64,000 bases of DNA, from NCBI RefSeq assembly GCF_013408145.1, contig NZ_JACBZI010000001.1, positions 496,001 through 560,000 of the forward strand, given 5' to 3'. The translations under genes and the position numbers were made by a program. This DNA comes from Nocardioides marinus. Lineage in GTDB: Bacteria > Actinomycetota > Actinomycetes > Propionibacteriales > Nocardioidaceae. Shown here piece after piece: positions 23,108 through 30,645 of this stretch. The notes beneath the pieces were generated by a model. The model saw only the letters and a list, made by a program, of their open reading frames with translations, did not search any database and was not told where the DNA came from. Within the stretch, counting starts at the first letter, position 1. Each line of letters opens with the position of its first letter.

Positions 23108-25780
23108 TTGAACGACGATCAGAACGTGGCCAGGATTCGGGAACTGCTCATTTCGCAGATGGTCCGACTGGGAGCGGACCTTGAGGATGCGCTCGACTTC
23201 CTGCAGGGCGTGGGGGTGTCCTCGGAGGTTCTCCTCACCGCAGCCGAGGGGATCAGACGCGACATCGCGGAGAACGATCTCCTCGATTCCCCTACTGGCG
23301 TCGTCGATCGGTCGTTGATGGCCAACGTTCAGATGCAGCAGTGGTACTCCGGACCCGAGCCCGGCGACGAGCATTGGCGAGGATTGCGACACCGTCTGCT
23401 GACCGGACGGATGGCCGCAGCTGTTCCCGACATCGATCGGGCGTCTACGAAGGTTGTGGCGCAGCTCGCGAAACCGAATGTGCACGGGTTGAAGAAGAAG
23501 GGTCTCGTTCTCGGGTACGTCCAGTCCGGGAAGACTGCCAACTTCACGGCCGTCATGGCCAAGGCCGCCGATCGAGGCTACGGGCTCTTCATCGTTCTCT
23601 CAGGGATCCACAACAACCTTCGTGAACAGACTCAGGTACGTATCGAGAAAGATCTGGACTTCGCGTCGGGAGGTTGGATCGGTCTCACGACTGGCGACGC
23701 TGATTTCGTCAACAGCAGGACCCACCGAGGCGCTTCCCTGCTCGGGTCGGCGGGCAAACCAGTCGTGGTCGTCATCAAGAAGAATGCTTCCCGCTTGGCG
23801 AGTCTGCGGGACTGGCTGAAGGAGACCCCCGAAGACCTGCGCAGACGCACGCCCACCCTGATTTTGGATGACGAAGCCGATCAGGCCACACCTAATAGTG
23901 CCACCGGCCGAGCGGAACGCACCGCGGTCAATGCCCTCGTTAACGAGATCTGGGCACTGACGCTTAGTGGCACCTACGTGGGTTACACGGCGACGCCGTT
24001 CGCGAACATCTTCATGGACCCTGGGGGACAGGACCTCTATCCCTCGAATTTCATCATCAATCTGCCACGTCCCCCGGAGTACTTCGGGGCCGAGCGCCTG
24101 TTTGGCCGCGAGCCCCTCTCCGATGATGATGAGCCGGACCCGGGCCTCGACATGGTGAGGAAGATAACCGAGGAGGAGGCGTCCCTCCTGAGGCCGCCGA
24201 GTGATGCCGAGGATCGGCGAGCTTTTCGACCGAGCGTCCCCGCGTCTCTCCGGCAGGCGGTCGAATGGTTCGTCGTGGCGAGTTCGATCCGAAGGGCTAG
24301 GGGACACGCCGACCACTGCTCGATGCTCGTCCACACCACCCATTACTCCGATCCACACTTCGCGATGCGGGACAGCATCGATGGTCTGTGCGGGGAGCTC
24401 TTGGAGGCGTGGACTGGATCGGACAGTCGGGCTCTCCGAGAGTCCTACGATCGCGAGGCAGCGAGGGTCGCCGAGGCAGCCACCGAGCCCATGCCTGCCT
24501 GGGAAGTAGTGGCGGAGCATGTCTCCGACACGCTGGACTCCCTTCGCGTCATCGTCGACAACGGCATGTCTGACGACAGGCTCGACTACAACCGAGTCGA
24601 CGCAGACGGCATCCCCGTACGCGAGGTCGTGATTGCCGTCGGTGGGGGCACTCTCTCTCGAGGGCTCACGCTCGAGGGGCTGATGGTTTCCTACTTCACA
24701 CGTACGTCGAACACCTACGACACGCTCCTCCAGATGGGTAGGTGGTTCGGCTACCGGCCCGGCTACGAGGATCTGCCCCGGATTTGGATGCAGGACTCCT
24801 TGGCGGACGAGTATCGCTTCCTTGCCCTCGTGGAGGCAGAGATCCGTGACGAGATCCGCGATCTTGAGATTCAACAACTGACCCCGAGTGATGTGGGTGT
24901 CCGCGTGAGGCAGCATCCCGGGCGGCTCGCGATCGTTGCCCGCAACAAGATGGGAGCCGCGCGACACCTACGTGTGACCTACGCGGGCGAACGCATGCAG
25001 ACCTTCATCTTCGACCGGGACCGAGGCGTCGCGCTGCGCAATCAAGAGGCGACTAGGCGCTTCGTCACCCGCTGCCTCGCGGAGAGCTCGCTGGAGTCGA
25101 CCGAGCGCCCTCCGCGTTGGCGATTTGCAGATGTTTCGTCTGAGTCGATCTGTGCCCTCATCGAGGAGTACGAGTTCCATCCCGATCAGGCTTCGATGCG
25201 GTCGGATCTGATGACCCAGTGGATCCGTGAGGCCGCGCCCGCAGCCAAGTGGAACGTCACAGTCATCAGCACTTCGAAGACCGCCCACACTTCCGATGGG
25301 CGGACGCTGGACCTCGGAGGCCTCGACCTCGGATTCGGCATCGTGCCAGCCGTCAATCGTGCCCCGCTGGACAGCTCAGCGCCGGGGACAGCGAACATCA
25401 AGTCTCTTCTGAATCATGCCGACTGGTTCGCGGACCTTGACACGGAGTTGGTTCGACGCCTCACCCCCGACGAGGTGAACCAGCCGCGGGACGTCCGGCG
25501 TCGCCACGCCGATGGACGGGGCCAACTCATCGTTTACGTGGTGAGCAAGGACTCCTGCCCGCAGCGGAAGGGATCCAAGCGTGCCAGGGAGGCCATGGAT
25601 CTCTCGGAGCACCTCATCGGACTCGGCATCATCTTCCCGAGTGGTGGCGCCGATCCGAGGATCGATGCCACATACATCGGGGTAACGCCAGACTGGCAGC
25701 CTGAGCTGGACCCGTCAGCCGATGAGATCCCGGACGATCGTGAGGGAGACGCTGAGCCTGTTGTCGGTGGTGCCCAGTGA
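23108..25780 (+). CDS. Z1 domain superfamily 2 helicase-like ATPase
   Basis: 890 residues from a TTG at 23108, a start fixed by GGAGG eight bases upstream. A helical N-terminal part (1-110) precedes the ATPase core: Walker A-like GYVQSGKTANF (136-146), Walker B DDEADQA (254-260), and motif III-like YTATPFAN (293-300). A second RecA-like half with GGGTLSRGLTLEGL and QMGRWFGYRPGY follows, then the Z1 region. Z1 proteins occur next to DNA methyltransferases, GHKL ATPases and nucleases in restriction-like clusters. It probably translocates on or remodels DNA. It leads a five-gene operon; its stop overlaps the next start as GTGA. Confidence 0.88.
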   Translation: MNDDQNVARIRELLISQMVRLGADLEDALDFLQGVGVSSEVLLTAAEGIRRDIAENDLLDSPTGVVDRSLMANVQMQQWYSGPEPGDEHWRGLRHRLLTGRMAAAVPDIDRASTKVVAQLAKPNVHGLKKKGLVLGYVQSGKTANFTAVMAKAADRGYGLFIVLSGIHNNLREQTQVRIEKDLDFASGGWIGLTTGDADFVNSRTHRGASLLGSAGKPVVVVIKKNASRLASLRDWLKETPEDLRRRTPTLILDDEADQATPNSATGRAERTAVNALVNEIWALTLSGTYVGYTATPFANIFMDPGGQDLYPSNFIINLPRPPEYFGAERLFGREPLSDDDEPDPGLDMVRKITEEEASLLRPPSDAEDRRAFRPSVPASLRQAVEWFVVASSIRRARGHADHCSMLVHTTHYSDPHFAMRDSIDGLCGELLEAWTGSDSRALRESYDREAARVAEAATEPMPAWEVVAEHVSDTLDSLRVIVDNGMSDDRLDYNRVDADGIPVREVVIAVGGGTLSRGLTLEGLMVSYFTRTSNTYDTLLQMGRWFGYRPGYEDLPRIWMQDSLADEYRFLALVEAEIRDEIRDLEIQQLTPSDVGVRVRQHPGRLAIVARNKMGAARHLRVTYAGERMQTFIFDRDRGVALRNQEATRRFVTRCLAESSLESTERPPRWRFADVSSESICALIEEYEFHPDQASMRSDLMTQWIREAAPAAKWNVTVISTSKTAHTSDGRTLDLGGLDLGFGIVPAVNRAPLDSSAPGTANIKSLLNHADWFADLDTELVRRLTPDEVNQPRDVRRRHADGRGQLIVYVVSKDSCPQRKGSKRAREAMDLSEHLIGLGIIFPSGGADPRIDATYIGVTPDWQPELDPSADEIPDDREGDAEPVVGGAQ

Positions 25781-26763
25781 CGGAGCGATCTGCCGATCAG
25801 TTCGCCCTGCTCCTCGCGGATCGCCGGCCGTCCGGAGCCACCGGGCTGCTCACCCGCCGTTCGGGCCTGGCCATGTCGTTGGGGCCGATCCTCCTTGGGG
25901 TGGATAGGGAGTCCCGGCTTCACCTGTTGGTTCCCATTCCTGCTTCGGTGGTCGCCGACGATCGGGTGAGCAACGGCATCGATCTCGCGGAACGCGAGTT
26001 GCTCGTGGGTGGGGACGCAGTTCGATTCGCCGACCTGCAGTGCCGGCTCCCTCGCCTGTCCAAGCCCTTCGAGCAACTGGTGGACGACATCCTGGGACGC
26101 CTCGCCGCCGAACCCGAGTCCGGCATCAGAGCCGTGCTCGCGGCTTTGGAGGATTGGCGGGCGCTCCTGCGTCGGGCGGTCGACGGTCTGTCACGCGAGG
26201 AAGTCCTCGGCCTTGTCGGCGAGCTCGAAGTGATGACCAGACTGGCCGCACACAATCCGACCGCGGCAGTCGAGGGCTGGACCGGACCCGACAGGCAGAG
26301 CCGCGATTTTCGGCGTGGGGGGAAGGACATCGAGGTCAAAGCGAGCTCCGCCGTCAGTCCTACTTCCGTGCGCATCTCGAATCTGGATCAACTCGATCCA
26401 GGGCTCTCATCCTCGCTCTGTCTGGTTCTGGCGCATCTGTCACTGGAGTCGGATGCACCCGACATCGAGGAGCGGATCGAGATCCTATTGGATCTCGGGG
26501 TTCCCATCGATGCGTTGACGATGAAGCTCCGTGAGCTTGGGTACCTCAGGGGTATGGAGCTCACCGTTCCTTCCCGTTATCGCCTCCGTCAGCTGCATTG
26601 GTGGATGGTGGATGCAAACTTCCCGGGGCTGCGAGCGAGTGACATAGAGAGCAGCCGCTTGGCAGCTGTTGATCAACTCTCCTACGACCTGATACTCGCG
26701 GCGCTACCGCCCAGTTTGTCCGAGTCTGCAGTGGAGAAGTTCGTCGAGGACTGGTCGCAGTGA
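25777..26763 (+). CDS. PD-(D/E)XK nuclease-fold protein (DUF4420 type)
   Basis: 328 residues from a GTG that overlaps the Z1 stop by four bases. The nuclease core reads LVGELEV with Glu149, RDFRRGG with Asp177, and IEVKASS with Glu186 and Lys188, the full E...D...ExK set, so it should be catalytically competent. Residues about 200-320 form a C-terminal domain with LRELGY and YDLILAALPPSLSE. DUF4420 proteins are regular neighbours of Z1 ATPases. It is the best candidate for the DNA-cutting subunit of this system. Its stop overlaps the GTG of the next gene. Confidence 0.82.
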   Translation: MTERSADQFALLLADRRPSGATGLLTRRSGLAMSLGPILLGVDRESRLHLLVPIPASVVADDRVSNGIDLAERELLVGGDAVRFADLQCRLPRLSKPFEQLVDDILGRLAAEPESGIRAVLAALEDWRALLRRAVDGLSREEVLGLVGELEVMTRLAAHNPTAAVEGWTGPDRQSRDFRRGGKDIEVKASSAVSPTSVRISNLDQLDPGLSSSLCLVLAHLSLESDAPDIEERIEILLDLGVPIDALTMKLRELGYLRGMELTVPSRYRLRQLHWWMVDANFPGLRASDIESSRLAAVDQLSYDLILAALPPSLSESAVEKFVEDWSQ

Positions 26764-28859
26764 GGCAGATGAGCGCTGAGGAGCTGATGGCCGCGGTCGA
26801 GCCTGTCCGGCGCCATCATCGGCCGGGGGAGGTGACGGTGAACACCGTCTTGGCGGCCTACCTCCGCGCAGCGGACCTGCGACCTCAGGGCAGAACCTGG
26901 GAGGTCGCCGTCGAGGCATTCCGAGCACGCGGTGACTTTGCCTGGGCAGTAGAGGCAGCGCTCAAGACTGGAGACGAGGGACACCTCAGGCCGCCGAAGA
27001 GCTGGCCCGACTCTATGTTGTCGAGACCGACGCTCACCCAGGCGACGCCCCTGGTCGGTGAGCGGCTCTCAGCAGGACCTCTCGACTGGCATCCGCAGAG
27101 GTTCGAGCCCGGTGCGATCCAGGGCGCTGGGGCAAAGAAACTCCTTGGGACTCCGCATGTCTCCATGGAGGAACTGCTGGTCAGGGAGACCGCGCAGAAC
27201 AGCTGGGACGCCCGGACTGGTGACAGGCCCGTGGAGTTCGTCCTGAACCTTCGGAATCTCGCCCCCGAAGTCGTGAGCGTCCTGCGGAGGTCGGTGTTCA
27301 CCGGATCGGCCTCTGGAACTCGGATCGGTGAAGCTCTGGCGGCCCCCCAGCCCCGGGCCATCGAGATCTCTGACCGAGGAACAGTCGGTTTGGGCGGTCC
27401 CGTCCGGAACGATCAGGCTATTCCTCCTGGGTCCGTCACCCACTTCATCGATCTGATCTTTAACATCGGTGCCACGAAGAGTGACATGACGTCTGGGGGC
27501 ACCTACGGGTTCGGTAAGTCCGTGGCGTACATGGTCAGCGAGGTGGGGGCGATCATCGTATGGTCACGATGTCGCACCGATCGGGGCCCCGAAGACCGGC
27601 TCATTGCTTCGGCAATCGGAGATGTGTTCGAGATGTCCGGCTCGAGATACACAGGCCGTCATTGGTGGGGAAGAGACGTGGGTGGGCGTCCCGAGCCGCT
27701 GGTAGGCCCGGTGGCCGCTCAGATGGGGAGAAACATCTTTGCGAAGCCATTCGTTGGCGATGAGCTCGGAACAAGCATCCTCATCCTCGCCCCCGAGCTG
27801 GGTGCGCCGGGCCCGGATGATGACGCGGCCGTCCTCACAGAGGCGGTCCTCGCGAATCTCTGGCCCAAGCTTCTCGCAGACGACACCGGAATGGTTCCTA
27901 TGGACATCAGGATCCAGATCGATGGGGTGGACCGTCCGATCCCGGACCCAGCCGAACACCCAGTGCTATCCGGAGCGGTTGGGTGTCTGCGCGCCGTGAG
28001 GAGCGTGCAGGCTGGCGCGGAGCCTTTCCCCACCCTGTTCCCCGTGGAGGTGCGGGAGATCAGGAGATACAACGAGGTTCTGGGCCACTTGGCGCTCACC
28101 AAGTACCCGGTAGATCCGAAGGCGGCCGAAGAGGAGCACGGTCGTGACGTCACGCTCATGAGGAGTGGGGCCGAACTGGTGGTGCGCAGGCTGAGACGCG
28201 CGGCACTGGGGGAACCCGGATTCCAATGGGCCGGTGTGTTCAAGCCGGTGCCTGCGCTCGACCCTGTGTTCGCGCGCTCCGAGCCACCCGCTCACGACGA
28301 CTGGTCGCCCGCCTCGTTGCAGGACAAGAAACAGCGCAGCCAGGTGAAGTTGGCGCTACAGCGTGTCCAAGAGGAGGCCGACAGATTCTTGGAACCGCAT
28401 CTGTCTGCCCGGTCAGCGAACGCGAGTGCTTCCGCGGCCGGTGTGGGAGACCGGCTGGCTGGCCTGATGGCCGGCTCCTCTGGGTCTGCTCCGACCAAGG
28501 CTCGGTCGCCCGGTCCGACGGGTGGAAGCAGGAGTGCGCGTGCGACCGCGCAGCTGGTCGGATCGGCTTGGGCCGAGATCGGGCGTCCGGGTTGGACTCG
28601 AACGTTGGTGACGGTACGGCTGGTGGGAGGCCCCCCGGCTGGATCGAGCGTGGACCTCCAGATCGGTATCGGGACCGATGGGGGCACCGAGCGGAGCCTG
28701 GACCCTCACTACGTCCAGGACGGCGGGTGGGTCGGGCTCGACACGAACGGTCCGATCCACATGGCGCCGGGGGAGCGGCGTGACTACTTCTTCGACTCCA
28801 GCGATGACGTTGCGGTTGACGTCCATGCACGAGTCGTTGGTGGGAACGGTGCGTCATGA
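26760..28859 (+). CDS. Second GHKL (Hsp90/MORC-like) ATPase
   Basis: 699 residues from the GTG at 26760 (GTGA overlap); the ATG at 26769 is an alternative. A separate helical N-terminal module (1-80) precedes the Bergerat fold: N-box LLVRETAQNSWDAR with Asn147, G1 EISDRGTVGLGG (202-213), and GGTYGFGKSVAYM (246-258). The middle holds a possible transducer domain. The C-terminal third has a basic, Ser/Gly-rich linker (about 560-600) and a beta-rich domain ending near DVAVDVHARV. It is clearly different from the 429-residue GHKL protein in the island. Two ATPases suggest a clamp-like assembly, which is inference. Confidence 0.8.
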   Translation: MRQMSAEELMAAVEPVRRHHRPGEVTVNTVLAAYLRAADLRPQGRTWEVAVEAFRARGDFAWAVEAALKTGDEGHLRPPKSWPDSMLSRPTLTQATPLVGERLSAGPLDWHPQRFEPGAIQGAGAKKLLGTPHVSMEELLVRETAQNSWDARTGDRPVEFVLNLRNLAPEVVSVLRRSVFTGSASGTRIGEALAAPQPRAIEISDRGTVGLGGPVRNDQAIPPGSVTHFIDLIFNIGATKSDMTSGGTYGFGKSVAYMVSEVGAIIVWSRCRTDRGPEDRLIASAIGDVFEMSGSRYTGRHWWGRDVGGRPEPLVGPVAAQMGRNIFAKPFVGDELGTSILILAPELGAPGPDDDAAVLTEAVLANLWPKLLADDTGMVPMDIRIQIDGVDRPIPDPAEHPVLSGAVGCLRAVRSVQAGAEPFPTLFPVEVREIRRYNEVLGHLALTKYPVDPKAAEEEHGRDVTLMRSGAELVVRRLRRAALGEPGFQWAGVFKPVPALDPVFARSEPPAHDDWSPASLQDKKQRSQVKLALQRVQEEADRFLEPHLSARSANASASAAGVGDRLAGLMAGSSGSAPTKARSPGPTGGSRSARATAQLVGSAWAEIGRPGWTRTLVTVRLVGGPPAGSSVDLQIGIGTDGGTERSLDPHYVQDGGWVGLDTNGPIHMAPGERRDYFFDSSDDVAVDVHARVVGGNGAS

Positions 28860-29722
28860 GTAGAACTCGACTGCTTCCGTACAGAGCTTTGGACGACCAC
28901 GATGTCGCGTGGGGTGGCTGGTGGTTCGAACGTGAGGGCGTGCGAGCGCCGCTACCGGATCTCATGCCCGCGTGGGACTACTCCGTGCGCGATCGCATCG
29001 GACTCAACGTGGACATCGACGCCATGACTGTTCGTGAGAAGACGGGGATCGAGAACATCTCCGACTTGGAGGTTGTGGCTCTGGTGGACTGCCCCTCGAC
29101 GCTCAAGCGGTTCGTGCACCGATCGCGACTCGCGCCGCATGCTTCGCAAGAGGTCGAGGTCGTAATCGATCTTCCACCGGGCGAGGTAGCCCATCGGTTG
29201 GATGTCGCTGCATTCCTGTTGCTCGCAACGGACTTACCACCCAAGTCCCGGACGGCTAGCCGGTCGGGATCGAGGCTCGCCACTGGGCCGAGTCGCCGTG
29301 TGCTGCTTGAGGGCGACGCCTCACGCTTCCCTACAGAAGCTGTGTCGTTCGCCAGTCTGAACTGGGCAGATGTGCCGTGGACGCTCAACGCGGTCTTCTT
29401 CGACCTGAGTGACTCCTTCATGGGTTCCGTGCGCCTCTTGGTGAATGAGGACCACCCGCTGGGTCGGGCGGTGCTTTCGGCCGAGGTCGACCCCGCGACG
29501 GACAGCAGGCTCAAGTTGGAGGTCCTCAGGACGTTGGTCGGTGTGGTCGCCGCGCAGGAGAACCTCGACCACGATGACTATCCACCGGAGTCAATCGGAG
29601 AGGTTGTTGCTTCCATGTGCAGCGTGTTCCTGAACCGAACGCTGGCGGAGGCGGTGCACATCTACCAGCGGGACCCGATCAAGTTTGATCGCCTCCTCTA
29701 CGCGGGGGTGGCCTCCCAATGA
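28856..29722 (+). CDS. Island protein of unknown function, operon gene 4
   Basis: 288 residues, start ATG at 28856 in an ATGA overlap with the ATPase gene, so its product is probably made in fixed ratio. I recognise no family. The N-terminal half is rich in beta-like, charged segments (LNVDIDAMTVREKTGIENISDLEVVALVDCP); the middle has a basic stretch (KSRTASRSGSR); the C-terminal half is more helical (LKLEVLRTLVGVVAAQENL, IGEVVASMCSVFLNRTLAEAV). There is no signal peptide, membrane segment or metal motif. It is probably a structural or adaptor subunit of the Z1/GHKL system. Confidence 0.7.
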   Translation: MSRTRLLPYRALDDHDVAWGGWWFEREGVRAPLPDLMPAWDYSVRDRIGLNVDIDAMTVREKTGIENISDLEVVALVDCPSTLKRFVHRSRLAPHASQEVEVVIDLPPGEVAHRLDVAAFLLLATDLPPKSRTASRSGSRLATGPSRRVLLEGDASRFPTEAVSFASLNWADVPWTLNAVFFDLSDSFMGSVRLLVNEDHPLGRAVLSAEVDPATDSRLKLEVLRTLVGVVAAQENLDHDDYPPESIGEVVASMCSVFLNRTLAEAVHIYQRDPIKFDRLLYAGVASQ

Positions 29723-30453
29723 TCTGCTACCCGCGTCTGGGAAGATCCACCGCGATGTCGCTGCTCGATGAGTTGCGAGACACATACGCGCAAGAGGGCC
29801 CGGCAGCGCTCAGGCGGATGGTCGGGTTTGATCATGAGCGCAAGGCACCCGTCGCCACCGGCCGGATTGCTCGTCCCGACGAGATCCAAGCTCTCAGGAC
29901 GTCCGTGGAGGCCGACATGGCGCGTTGGCTCGCCGTCGAGAAGATCTCGGACTCCGAAAAATCCGCGTTTGACGCCGACCTTGGCCGAGCGCTTCACCTG
30001 GCGCTGCGCATAGTGCCGGCTGACGCAGCGCATGAGGGGACATGGAGTTTTCTGACCTTGGTGGTGTTCCCGGACATCGCCGCCCTGCGGTTCCCTGACC
30101 TCCACGAGGACCGCTTCATCGGGTCGCCACGCAACGCCCTACGAAGGACGTGGCAACGCTTTGACGTCCTCGGTGACCTATCTGCAGACTCGGCCAGATC
30201 CCTCGGTGAGGATGAGCTTGTGGGGCTGTTCGAGAGGTCAGCCCTGGTTCGCAACCGACCACTGGCTGTCGCGCTGGCCAGAAGGGTGCTCTCCTACGAT
30301 GGGCCGAACAGATCCCAGTGGGCGAGAAATCTCTACAAGGTGGCGACCTTCCAGAGTGGCGTGCGGTTGCTTGACGCACTCGATGCAACAGGTATCGAGG
30401 CCTTCGTCGACGGGTTGGGTAGGTCGGTGACGAAGGATCGCATGGAGGTCTGA
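29719..30453 (+). CDS. Island protein of unknown function (possibly DUF6339-like), operon gene 5
   Basis: 244 residues from the ATG at 29719 (ATGA overlap); the ATG at 29755 (MSLLDELRDTY) is an alternative. It is mostly alpha-helical. A central patch, GTWSFLTLVVFPDIAALRFP, followed by RFIGSPRNALRRTWQRFDVLG, resembles the DUF6339 proteins I associate with Z1 neighbourhoods; that match is from memory and uncertain. There are no catalytic motifs or membrane segments. It is the last gene of the coupled operon, and the island ends at the hairpin 130 bases downstream. Confidence 0.65.
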   Translation: MICYPRLGRSTAMSLLDELRDTYAQEGPAALRRMVGFDHERKAPVATGRIARPDEIQALRTSVEADMARWLAVEKISDSEKSAFDADLGRALHLALRIVPADAAHEGTWSFLTLVVFPDIAALRFPDLHEDRFIGSPRNALRRTWQRFDVLGDLSADSARSLGEDELVGLFERSALVRNRPLAVALARRVLSYDGPNRSQWARNLYKVATFQSGVRLLDALDATGIEAFVDGLGRSVTKDRMEV

Positions 30454-30579
30454 GTCGGCAGACGGACCGCTGAAGGCACCCGGACTGCGCCTACATTCAG
30501 ACGATGACGTCACGAGCGCCATCCCCCGTTCGCGCCGGGCCGCCATCCCAGCAAAGACACGGATGAGTCCACCGGGAAC

Positions 30580-30615
30580 GCCGTGGCGCCCATCGACACG
30601 GATGGACGCCACGGC
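30580..30615. terminator. Bidirectional hairpin at the right edge of the defence island
   Basis: A 15-bp stem with one mismatch (30580-30594 with 30601-30615) and a six-base loop stands between the last island gene and the stop of the reverse-strand PKD protein gene. It can end both transcripts. The remaining bases of the 30454-30645 gap show nothing else. Confidence 0.75.
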
Positions 30616-30645
30616 TCACCCCGGCCGGGTCGGGAGATCCCGGCG

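Noticed and set aside
18628..30453. Classification of the island as BREX, DISARM or a Dnd/phosphorothioation system
   Set aside because: No PglX, PglZ, BrxC, DrmA/B/C or DndA-E homologues were recognised. The gene set instead matches Z1/MORC-associated systems.
18580..30615. Integrative element or genomic island with attachment sites
   Set aside because: Base composition suggests transfer, but there is no integrase, transposase, tRNA gene or direct repeat flanking the region, so mobility cannot be supported.
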